64,000 nt of DNA from the NCBI GenBank assembly GCA_022648165.1, contig JALCLX010000008.1, forward strand, positions 1 through 64,000, in the 5' to 3' direction. Origin of the DNA: Ancrocorticia sp. (GTDB lineage Bacteria; Actinomycetota; Actinomycetes; Actinomycetales; Actinomycetaceae). Both the position numbers and the translations under genes were made by a program. Every line of letters starts with the position of its first letter. Positions within the stretch are counted from its first letter, which is position 1. Positions 1-7,488 of this stretch are shown here, one piece after another. A model generated the notes under the pieces. It searched no databases. It saw only the letters and a list, made by a program, of their open reading frames with translations, and was not told the origin of the DNA.

Positions 1-208
1 CAGCTAGAAAAAGCACAAAGACACGAAAAGTGGAAAATAAAACCGCAGGTCACAAAGCTACGAAACACAAAATGCGGTACTTCCGCTTATCCCGACACTG
101 GGCGATGGTGCCTTTTCTAGCCCACAACCGCATTCCCCCAGGAGCCCGTGCCACCTACACCCCTTTCCAGCTAGAAAAAGCATCCCCGGCACAGCGGGAA
201 GCGCCACC
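1..208 (+). repeat. CTAG-box intergenic repeat, copy 1 (left arm of inverted pair)
   Basis: This segment reappears as its reverse complement at 3961-4167, so the two copies form a long inverted repeat around the betaine transporter operon. The box CTAGAAAAAG occurs at 4-13 and again at 171-180, exactly 167 bp apart, with the inverted box CCTTTTCTAG at 111-120. The long frame that crosses it has no recognisable protein features. The copy may continue to the left of the window. Confidence 0.85.
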
Positions 209-209
209 G

Positions 210-275
210 CATCTGCCGGAACACACCACTGCATCTGCCGGAACACACCACTGCATCTGCCGGAACACACCACTG
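210..275. repeat. 22-bp tandem repeat, three copies
   Basis: Three perfect head-to-tail copies of a 22-bp unit that starts CATCTGCCGGAACACACC. The array sits in non-coding DNA just inside the left arm of the inverted repeat. Slippage or variable copy number is plausible. Confidence 0.85.
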
Positions 276-925
276 CTCAGCGAGAAGGCACCGCCGCCCA
301 GCGCGAAAGCGCCATCGCCCCAACCAAAAAGCGCGACGCTTGAAACGCGCCGCATGTACTGCGTACTTTCGCCGGCAGAAAGTATTCCCGAGCCTGGGGA
401 AATCCTGAGAAGGTGTATTCGGGCTGGGGAAAGTGCTCGCGAGCTGGGAAATACCCCAGGAACGCACATTCGAGCCGGAATCAATTACCCGCAGCTCAAA
501 ACCCCGGGAACACGCACCTCAGCTCGGAAGAGCTACCGGATCCCAAACCTACTCGTAGGCTGACGCATTTAGCCCTCCAGCTTTATTGCGGTCGATACGA
601 CCTGACGGCATCTGCTGCTGTCCGGTGGCGCATGTGGCAGCGCTCTTGACCAGTGGGAACCATTTGTAGAGATATGGCAATATGGTTGCGCATCGCTGGA
701 TATCTCATTACTGTTGTAAATGGCCTTAGGGCTTTCGCCTAGTCCGCGCCTTCGGCTCCCCGCCGTGCAGAAGAGAGTAACGCAGGCGTATGGTTGGTGG
801 TCTTTGCCCAGGTAAGGAGCCTGGTGCCAGTGTCGTGCGCGCGGCGTTTCGCGGCCTTGTGATCACTTTCCGGGCGTAATCGAATAGTGCGTGCCACCAG
901 GATGCTGGCGTGCTGCGGGAGTAAT
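276..925. other. Intergenic region before the betaine transporter operon
   Basis: About 650 bp follow the tandem repeat without a convincing gene. Open frames here have odd composition and no ribosome-binding site. The promoter of the transporter operon should lie in the right half, but I could not assign -35 and -10 boxes with confidence. Confidence 0.5.
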
Positions 926-1837
926 GTGTTTGAAACAGCAGTAGAAGCTTCTCATCTCTTTAAAGTATTCGGAAAGAATCCTGAGAAGGCAGTGCAACGT
1001 CTCAAAGCGGGAGAAACGCGAGCGGACGTCCGCGACGATGGCAACGCCGCCGTCGTTGACGTGAGCTTTAGCGTGAATACCGGAGAGATTTTCGTGATTA
1101 TGGGGCTGTCCGGTTCCGGGAAATCGACTACGTTGCGGATGCTCAACGGGCTTTTCACTCCTACTGCGGGCGAGGTAACGATTCTGGGGCGCAACGTCAC
1201 TCATGCCTCAAAATCGGAGTTGCGTGATATTCGCCGTTCGTCCGTATCGATGGTGTTCCAGCACTTCGCGTTATTGCCGCACTGGACGGTACTGGAGAAC
1301 GCGGCCTACGGGCTGGAAATCCAAGGTGTGGCTAAAGCCGAACGCACCGAGCGCACCATGGAAGTGCTCCGCAAAGTGGGGTTGGAACGCTGGGCAAACG
1401 CTCATCCGAGCGAACTTTCCGGAGGGATGCAGCAGCGCGTTGGTCTGGCGCGGGCCCTGGCGTCTGGAACTCGGATCTTGTTGATGGATGAGGCTTTCTC
1501 TGCGCTCGATCCCCTGATCCGCCGTGAGATGCAGGAACAACTGATGGGGCTTCAAGAAGAACTCGGGCACACGATCGTATTCATTACACACGACCTCAAC
1601 GAAGCCATGCTGCTTGGCGATCGCATCGCAATCATGCGAGCGGGCCAAATTGTACAGAATGGCACCCCGGAAGAAATCCTCAACGCACCTGCGAACGATT
1701 ACGTGGCTCGCTTTATCCAGGATGTTGACAGGTCGCGTGTACGGCGGCGAGGACGGGGGACAAGCAGGGGAGCCGGGGCGCACGTGACCGCAGGCGCCGA
1801 ACCAAGAAACGGCAAATCCGTGAAGGGAGCGAATTAA
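926..1837 (+). CDS. proV: Glycine betaine/proline ABC transporter, ATP-binding subunit
   Basis: Cytoplasmic ATPase that powers osmoprotectant uptake. The nucleotide-binding domain is complete: Walker A GLSGSGKST, signature LSGGMQQR, Walker B ILLMDEAFSALD and the switch histidine in ITHDL. The N-terminal segment before the Walker A is longer than in generic ABC ATPases, as in the ProV/OpuAA family. The GTG at 926 is chosen because GGAG sits 4 bp upstream; an in-frame GTG at 887 would add 13 residues with no ribosome-binding site. ProV proteins often carry C-terminal CBS domains that sense ionic strength; this one lacks them and ends in a short Arg/Gly-rich tail. It overlaps the next gene by one base (TAATG), so the two are translationally coupled. 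Confidence 0.92.
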   Translation: MFETAVEASHLFKVFGKNPEKAVQRLKAGETRADVRDDGNAAVVDVSFSVNTGEIFVIMGLSGSGKSTTLRMLNGLFTPTAGEVTILGRNVTHASKSELRDIRRSSVSMVFQHFALLPHWTVLENAAYGLEIQGVAKAERTERTMEVLRKVGLERWANAHPSELSGGMQQRVGLARALASGTRILLMDEAFSALDPLIRREMQEQLMGLQEELGHTIVFITHDLNEAMLLGDRIAIMRAGQIVQNGTPEEILNAPANDYVARFIQDVDRSRVRRRGRGTSRGAGAHVTAGAEPRNGKSVKGAN

Positions 1838-2736
1838 TGGAAGGATTCATTCGCTTACCGGTGGGAGATGTCGCAGAAGATTGTGTTGCCTGGGTAGTAG
1901 CAAACCTCAAAGGCCTATTCGACGTACTCCGTACCATTTTCGTGGAAATGTACGACGCACTGTACTCGGTGCTATCCACACCACCTTTCTGGGTGATTGT
2001 GATCGTAGCTGCCGTGATCGGGCTATTCGTGCGCGGACGAGGCTTTGCGGTGGGCAGCGCGCTGGGTTTGCTGTTCATTGCCTCCGTGGATCAATGGGAA
2101 AATTCCATGGCCACGCTGGCGCTGGTGGTCGTTTCCACCCTGTGGGCGTTAGTGATTTCCATTCCGCTCGGCATTCTCGCCGCCCGCAGTGATGTGTTTT
2201 CCCGAATTAATCGGCCGATCCTCGACTTCCTGCAAACCATGCCTGCCTTTGTGTACTTGATACCTGCTCTCCTTCTGTTCCGCGTGGGCGTGGCACCCGG
2301 GATTGTTGCTACGATCATTTTCTCTTTGGCGCCGGGTGTGCGCTTCACGGAACTCGGCATTCGCGGGGTGGACCAAGAAGTAGTAGAAGCCGGTAAGGCA
2401 TTTGGAGCTTCCGACGGCCGGATCCTGCGGCAAATACAGCTGCCGCTCGCGCTCCCCACCATTATGGCCGGGGTGAATCAAGTCATTATGCTGTCGCTTT
2501 CTATGGTCGTGATAGCCGGAATGGTAGGTGCTGGAGGACTAGGTGGAGATATCGTTGCGTCTCTCAATCGGCTGGATACTGCGCTGGGCGTAGAAGCGGG
2601 CCTCGCCGTCGTCGTCATCGCCATCATTCTGGACCGGTTTACCGGCGCATTCGGAAGGCATTCGGGGCTCTTCGCCAAACTGCGCGCAGCTCACCAGCGG
2701 CGAGCCGCCGGTGAGGCGCCAGAAGAAAGCAACTGA
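1837..2736 (+). CDS. proW: Glycine betaine/proline ABC transporter, permease
   Basis: Inner-membrane channel subunit, 299 residues. There is a membrane segment near residues 45-85 and a binding-protein-dependent transport core from about residue 85 to 285. The cytoplasmic EAA loop that docks on the ATPase is visible as EAGKAFGASDGRILRQIQLP, followed by the typical ALPTIMAGVNQ stretch. The ATG overlaps the stop of the ATPase gene and is preceded by AAGGGAG. The gene lies between its ATPase and its binding protein, as in opuA/proU-type operons. Family membership is clear; the exact substrate (betaine, proline, carnitine or choline) cannot be read from the sequence. Confidence 0.92.
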   Translation: MEGFIRLPVGDVAEDCVAWVVANLKGLFDVLRTIFVEMYDALYSVLSTPPFWVIVIVAAVIGLFVRGRGFAVGSALGLLFIASVDQWENSMATLALVVVSTLWALVISIPLGILAARSDVFSRINRPILDFLQTMPAFVYLIPALLLFRVGVAPGIVATIIFSLAPGVRFTELGIRGVDQEVVEAGKAFGASDGRILRQIQLPLALPTIMAGVNQVIMLSLSMVVIAGMVGAGGLGGDIVASLNRLDTALGVEAGLAVVVIAIILDRFTGAFGRHSGLFAKLRAAHQRRAAGEAPEESN

Positions 2737-2893
2737 CTCTATAGAACGCAACTAACTCTATGGCCGGCGGGACCTCGGTAAATAGCTCAGAAGAAGGAGG
2801 AATCGAGACAGCGAAGAAATAATGCAGCTTTGGCCTGCACGCGCCCGGAGATCTGCGGCGCCATGGTGGGCCTGCGTCAAGGAAAGGAACATC

Positions 2894-3790
2894 ATGAAAC
2901 AACGAACTGTGACAGCTTTAGCAATCGGAACAGCAGCTGCCCTCGCGCTTACCGCATGCTCGGGAGGAAGTGGCGACACCAGCGAGAGTGATTCCAGCTC
3001 CAAAGGTACCTTGCAGGTGGCCGTATTTGACGGTTGGGAAGAAGGAATTGCTACCTCGGAGCTATGGAAAGTGATCCTGGAAGAACAGGGATATACGGTG
3101 GAGCTCAACACCGTTGCAGCCGCCCCGGTATTCCAAGGCCTAGCCGACGGTGATTACGACTTCACCACCGACGTGTGGGAGCCCACGACACATGCGGCCT
3201 ACCTGGAAGAATACGGCGATCAGATCGAGAAGCTTGGGACGTGGAATGACCAGGCAAAACTCACGATTGCCGTCAATGCAGATGCACCCATTGATTCGCT
3301 TGACGAGCTAGCTGCCGCAAAGGACGAATTCGGTGGACGCATCGTTGGCATAGAACCCGGAGCGGGCCTGACCAGTATTACCGAAGACTCAGTGATTCCC
3401 ACGTACGGGCTAGAGGACTTTGACTTTGTGACGTCTTCTACAACCGCCATGCTTGCCGAACTCAAAGCCGCAACAGATGCCGGCGAAAACATCGTTGTGA
3501 CTCTCTGGGAGCCGCACTGGGCATACAGCGCATATCCCATCAAGAACCTGGAGGATCCGGAAGGGACGCTTGGAACTGCGGAAACACTCAACGTCTATAG
3601 CCGCACCGGGTTCTCCGACGATTACCCAGAAGTGGCAAAGTGGCTCAGCAATTTTACGATGGACACTGACGTCCTTGCAGACCTAGAAGACGTGATGTTC
3701 AACCAGAACGAAGGAGCTTCTGACTGGGGACCAATCGTTGAGAAGTGGGTAGAAGATAACCGAGATTATGTCGACTCGCTAACGGAATAG
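2894..3790 (+). CDS. proX: Glycine betaine-type solute-binding lipoprotein
   Basis: Extracellular receptor of the preceding ABC transporter, 298 residues from the ATG at 2894, which follows AAGGAAAGG. The N-terminus is a lipoprotein signal: MKQR, a hydrophobic run, then the lipobox LTAC with the acylated cysteine. The mature part fits the OpuAC-like binding domain; the segment TDVWEPT and later aromatic residues (LWEPHWAYSAY) are consistent with an aromatic cage for a quaternary amine. A 157-bp gap separates it from the permease gene, wider than the other junctions, so some independent regulation is possible. Followed by a tandem repeat and the right arm of the inverted repeat. Confidence 0.9.
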   Translation: MKQRTVTALAIGTAAALALTACSGGSGDTSESDSSSKGTLQVAVFDGWEEGIATSELWKVILEEQGYTVELNTVAAAPVFQGLADGDYDFTTDVWEPTTHAAYLEEYGDQIEKLGTWNDQAKLTIAVNADAPIDSLDELAAAKDEFGGRIVGIEPGAGLTSITEDSVIPTYGLEDFDFVTSSTTAMLAELKAATDAGENIVVTLWEPHWAYSAYPIKNLEDPEGTLGTAETLNVYSRTGFSDDYPEVAKWLSNFTMDTDVLADLEDVMFNQNEGASDWGPIVEKWVEDNRDYVDSLTE

Positions 3791-3797
3791 GTGAAGG

Positions 3798-3930
3798 CTG
3801 TGGCTGTAGCGGAAACGGCGGGCGCGGTGCTAGTGCGCGCCTGTGGCTGTGGCGGAAACGGCGGGCGCGGTGCTAGTGCGCGCCTGTGGCTGTGGCGGAA
3901 ACGGCGGTGCTAGTGCGCGGCTGTGGCTGG
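3798..3930. repeat. 43-bp tandem repeat, about three copies
   Basis: A 43-bp unit beginning CTGTGGCTGTRGCGGAAACG is repeated at 3798-3840 and 3841-3883. A third copy shortened by 6 bp (3884-3920) and the first 10 bases of a fourth follow. It lies directly after the binding-protein gene, before the right arm of the inverted repeat. Confidence 0.85.
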
Positions 3931-3960
3931 CATTCGGTCCGGTGGTTTTTTGGTTGGGGC

Positions 3961-4167
3961 GGTGGCGCTTCCCGGTACCCGGGAATGGCTTTTTCTAGCT
4001 GGAAAGGGGTGTAGGTGGCACGGGCTCCGGGGGAATACGGTTGCGGACTAGAAAAGGCACCATCGCCCAGTGTCGGGATAAGCGGAAGTACCGCATTTTG
4101 TGTTTCGTAGCTTTGTGACCTGCGGTTTTATTTTCCACTTTTCGTGTCTTTGTGCTTTTTCTAGCTG
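3961..4167 (-). repeat. CTAG-box intergenic repeat, copy 2 (right arm of inverted pair)
   Basis: Reverse complement of positions 1-208, nearly identical over most of its length. Boxes in inverted orientation: CTTTTTCTAG at 3989-3998 and 4155-4164, CTAGAAAAGG at 4048-4057. Together with copy 1 it brackets about 3.75 kb containing the betaine transporter. Confidence 0.88.
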
Positions 4168-4214
4168 AAACGGGCTTAGGTTAACCTTTGGTACTCGGGA
4201 AACACCGTTTTTGA

Positions 4215-4391
4215 CTAGAAAAAGCCCGAAGGGTCGAATTGGCTATTCGAAACGCCCAGGTCACAGCTTTGCCCACCCTCGTTTTACCTTTCCCCACGTA
4301 TCCGGACACCCACACATGGAACCTTTTCTAGCCCACAACACTAAAACCCCAGCACCCGAAACCACCTACACCCCGTTCCAGCTAGAAAAAG
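4215..4391 (+). repeat. CTAG-box intergenic repeat, copy 3 (diverged)
   Basis: Same orientation as copy 1. CTAGAAAAAG at 4215-4224 and 4382-4391 are 167 bp apart, and CCTTTTCTAG is at 4322-4331, 107 bp from the first box: the same spacings as copy 1 although the sequence between them is strongly diverged. Shared islands include CAGGTCACA and CCACCTACACCCC. Confidence 0.8.
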
Positions 4392-4425
4392 TCATTCCCG
4401 CTCCGGCTCACCCGCCGCAGCCGCT

Positions 4426-5973
4426 TCACCCCTTCACCTTCCGGGAGTCTTCCTGCACCCCAACTTCAGCCCCGTCCGCAATCCCCGGCTCACCCAGTTC
4501 CCCACCCGGTTCCTTTTCCTCAAGTGACTCTTCCTCAAGTGACTCACGTGCAGTTTTGGCCCAGCTTTTGGCACCGATGATTTGCCGGAACAGTGCGCGG
4601 TACACAACGGGATAGATAATCCAGGAGTATGCAAGATACAGATGCGCAAAGAGAATATTGATGATGAATCCGATAACGCCGCGCCCGCGCCGGGCAAAGA
4701 ACACTCCGAGCACACTGGGCATGGCGGCGAACAGATATGAAATCACGAAGAGTATCCAAGACCACGTGGGATCCACTACTTTGAATATCAGAAAGCAAAT
4801 GGACAGCACAAGCACCATACCCAACCACGCTTGAATGATCGGTGTAAGCAGGTACCAAAGCTGGTCAAGCCGGGCGGTAACGCGTACTTTCTTGTTGCGT
4901 AAACAGGCGCACGTGAGGTCAAGTACCTGCCACGTGCCTTGCGACCAGCGTGTCCGTTGCCGAAGTAGCGCGCGTAGTGAGTTGAGCCCTTGCTGATTCA
5001 CATCGACATTCACGGCTTGTTCGCCGTGCCAACCGGCGAGGATCATTCGAAGCCCGATGTCTTGATCCTCTGTCAGCCGTCCGGACTTCCACGGCCCAAG
5101 TAGCCCTTCGTCATTCTCGATAGCTACGGAATCCAGCGCGCTGAGGCGGTTGAACTGTCCGTTACCTCCCATGTTGGCGGTGCCCCAGTTGGTGCGGCCC
5201 AGCTGGAACACGCTTCCAAATACGCCAAATTCGATGTCTTGGGCCAATGTGAGCGGCGATTTTCGATTGTAGATTCGCACTTGCGCTTGGACGCCTCCAA
5301 CCGCGGGGTCATCAAAGTGCTGGGCGATCTGCCCGGCCTCCGGCGACAGCCTGCCGTCGGCATCTACGATCGTGACAATCGTTTTTGCAGGATCCCACCC
5401 CGCGTATGGACCATCTGAAAGGATGACATCGTGTGTGTATCGCCAGGCGGCGTTGAGCGCTTCTGATTTGCCTTCGCGTGCGTGGGGCTTTTCGCGTGTG
5501 AGTACGGTGAGGTGCGGCGAAGTGTCTTGGAGTTGCCGGAGGATCTTGGGCGTGTCATCGTCCGAACCGTCATTAATAACGAGGATTTGAAAGTGCGTGA
5601 GCTCAACTTTTTCGAGTCTCCCGACGGCGTCCGCAATGGTCACCTCCTCGTTGAGAGCTGGGATCATGAAGATCCACAGATAATCGCTTTCGTTTTCGGC
5701 TGGATCTGATCCGGATCGTGCAAGGCGCCTCGCGTGCGCATATCGCCGCTGCGCCTTAACGAGCAGCACGATCAGTGAAATGAGCGAAACGATGATCAGC
5801 ACTAAGGCCACGTAGAACAGTGGCTGTGCCCATATGGGCAGGCCTCCGTAGAGTTCCCGGAGGAAGCGCAACACCGCGTGCCACCACGTGGCAATGCGCC
5901 AAAGGGCGTCCTGAGCTGTGGAGCCATTTGCCGCACCTGTGAAGCTATTTACCGCAACGGTTTTTCCCGTCAT
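4426..5973 (-). CDS. Membrane family 2 glycosyltransferase (processive synthase type)
   Basis: Inner-membrane GT2 enzyme of 515 residues, expected to polymerise or transfer a nucleotide-activated sugar. Two N-terminal membrane segments (about 35-75) precede the cytoplasmic GT-A domain: IPALNEEVTIADAV, VINDGSDDDT, the metal-binding VDADG, the catalytic ED in LTEDQDIGLRM and the acceptor-site motif QRTRWSQGTW. About four membrane segments follow, then an acidic Glu-rich tail. This layout resembles hyaluronan, PgaC and cellulose synthase-like proteins. Its ATG overlaps the stop of the upstream epimerase gene (ATGA), so its donor may be UDP-GlcNAc or UDP-ManNAc; that is inference from context. 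Confidence 0.85.
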   Translation of the reverse strand: MTGKTVAVNSFTGAANGSTAQDALWRIATWWHAVLRFLRELYGGLPIWAQPLFYVALVLIIVSLISLIVLLVKAQRRYAHARRLARSGSDPAENESDYLWIFMIPALNEEVTIADAVGRLEKVELTHFQILVINDGSDDDTPKILRQLQDTSPHLTVLTREKPHAREGKSEALNAAWRYTHDVILSDGPYAGWDPAKTIVTIVDADGRLSPEAGQIAQHFDDPAVGGVQAQVRIYNRKSPLTLAQDIEFGVFGSVFQLGRTNWGTANMGGNGQFNRLSALDSVAIENDEGLLGPWKSGRLTEDQDIGLRMILAGWHGEQAVNVDVNQQGLNSLRALLRQRTRWSQGTWQVLDLTCACLRNKKVRVTARLDQLWYLLTPIIQAWLGMVLVLSICFLIFKVVDPTWSWILFVISYLFAAMPSVLGVFFARRGRGVIGFIINILFAHLYLAYSWIIYPVVYRALFRQIIGAKSWAKTARESLEEESLEEKEPGGELGEPGIADGAEVGVQEDSRKVKG

Positions 5974-7319
5974 TCGGTACCGCCGTCATGTCCGGCGCGC
6001 CCGGCGGCGAAGCTCGATATTCCGAGTCTGCGCAAGACGGCTGCGCGTATGGCGTCCTGCCCAAGCTGCTGAGGTGGCGGCCCGCCAAGGAAAATGTGAT
6101 CGAGTGTCTGCACAATACGCTCGGAAGCGTGCCCATCGCCGTAGGGGTTTGTGCGGTTGGCGCAATCCGCATACGCGGCAGGATCGTCTAGCAGGTGCTC
6201 CGCTGTCTCAGCGATTCTGGCGGTGTCTGTGCCGGTGAGTATCAGCGTGCCAGCGTCAACTCCTTCGCGCCTTTCGGTCTCATTGCGGGTTACGATCACT
6301 GGTTTTCCGAATGCTGGTGCTTCTTCCTGTACGCCCCCAGAATCGGTAATTACCAACGTGGCGGCACGCATGAGCCGCGCAAAATCGTCGTAGTCTCGCG
6401 CCTGAACAAGGTGAACATTTGCCTTCCCTGCGAGCGTGGCACGCATGGGGGCCTGCGCTATTGGATTGGGATGCATGGGAATCACGAATTGCGTGGTGGG
6501 ATATCGTGTGCTGAGTATGTCGACGGCGTCCGCGATCCGCTGCAGCCCTTTGCCCCAGTTTTCGCGGCGATGGGCTGTGATAAGAACGATGCGCAGCCCA
6601 GAGTTCGCCTGCTCCTGGGCGGCGAGCTCCTCCAGGCCTGGGCCAAATCCACCGGGATGGAGTGCCACCCACTGCAGCATGTCGATGGAGGTGTTTCCGG
6701 TCACTACGATGCGATCGTAATCTACCCCCTCCCGGATAAGGTTCGCCTTGTTGGCTGTGGTAGGTGCAAAGTGCAGTGCTGCGATCCTGGAAATGATCTG
6801 CCGGTTTCCCTCTTCAGGAAATGGCTCTAGCACATTGGATGTCCGGAACCCCGCTTCCACATGGAATACAGGTATCTGCAGGTTGAAGGCGGCGATTGCG
6901 GCCGCGAGCGCAGAACTGGTATCTCCGTGTACTAGGCACGCTTGGGCCCCGTGAACGGAGCGCCGCCCATTGCCGCGATACTCTTCCGGGAGTTCTTCTG
7001 ACTGCCATACTGCGTCAAAACCGCGGATCGTTCGCGCGACCATGTGGTTGAGTGTTGGAGGCACGCCTCCAATGCGCTTCGCCACGTGCAAATTGACGTC
7101 CAGTCGCAGGCCAAAATCATCAATGAGCCGTTCCACCATATCTGTGTGCTGGCCCGTGCTCACCACAACTGGCCGGAATTTGCCGGAGTCTTGAAGTGCT
7201 TTGATCACGGGGATCATTTTGATCGCTTCCGGCCTAGTCCCGAATACGGTGAGCACGCGGGTACGTTGGTTGTACGGAATGGTGCACTGGTTGTACGGAA
7301 TATCGCTCGTTACAGACAC
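5970..7319 (-). CDS. wecB: UDP-N-acetylglucosamine 2-epimerase (non-hydrolysing)
   Basis: Cytosolic enzyme interconverting UDP-GlcNAc and UDP-ManNAc for surface polysaccharide synthesis. Family motifs appear in order: VFGTRPEAIKM near residue 25, VSTGQHTDM, HGDTSSA, HVEAGFRT with a catalytic glutamate, VTGNTSIDML, ITAHRREN with the conserved histidine, and TDSGGVQEEA for the UDP site. At 449 residues it is somewhat longer than typical (about 370-400) because of a C-terminal extension beyond the usual end. The N-terminus carries an odd duplicated PYNQ motif; a later start is possible. First gene of a two-gene operon with the glycosyltransferase. Confidence 0.92.
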   Translation of the reverse strand: MSVTSDIPYNQCTIPYNQRTRVLTVFGTRPEAIKMIPVIKALQDSGKFRPVVVSTGQHTDMVERLIDDFGLRLDVNLHVAKRIGGVPPTLNHMVARTIRGFDAVWQSEELPEEYRGNGRRSVHGAQACLVHGDTSSALAAAIAAFNLQIPVFHVEAGFRTSNVLEPFPEEGNRQIISRIAALHFAPTTANKANLIREGVDYDRIVVTGNTSIDMLQWVALHPGGFGPGLEELAAQEQANSGLRIVLITAHRRENWGKGLQRIADAVDILSTRYPTTQFVIPMHPNPIAQAPMRATLAGKANVHLVQARDYDDFARLMRAATLVITDSGGVQEEAPAFGKPVIVTRNETERREGVDAGTLILTGTDTARIAETAEHLLDDPAAYADCANRTNPYGDGHASERIVQTLDHIFLGGPPPQQLGQDAIRAAVLRRLGISSFAAGRAGHDGGTE

Positions 7320-7488
7320 AGTTCAATTATCGCGTGTTGCAGCGTTGCCGGTATGGAAACGGCCTGTATTTTACCTGGGAAGAGTCTCGCATTTACCGGT
7401 AAAACACCTGTCTTGAGGCAAAAACATACATCTTCAGGCATTTGTACTAGTGCGATGCACCGTTCCTAGGAGCTACTTGCCTTGAGTG

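Noticed and set aside
210..275. Three 22-bp repeats as a CRISPR array
   Set aside because: The units are directly adjacent without spacers, and no cas genes are present.
30..563. Open frame of 177 codons on the plus strand at the window start
   Set aside because: It lies across the CTAG-box repeat and the 22-bp tandem repeat, has no ribosome-binding site, and its reverse-complement repeat copy at 3961-4167 is not coding in the same sense.
4211..4615. 134-codon plus-strand frame downstream of the betaine transporter
   Set aside because: It starts in repeat copy 3 and then runs antisense to the 3' end of the glycosyltransferase gene; composition is repeat-driven.
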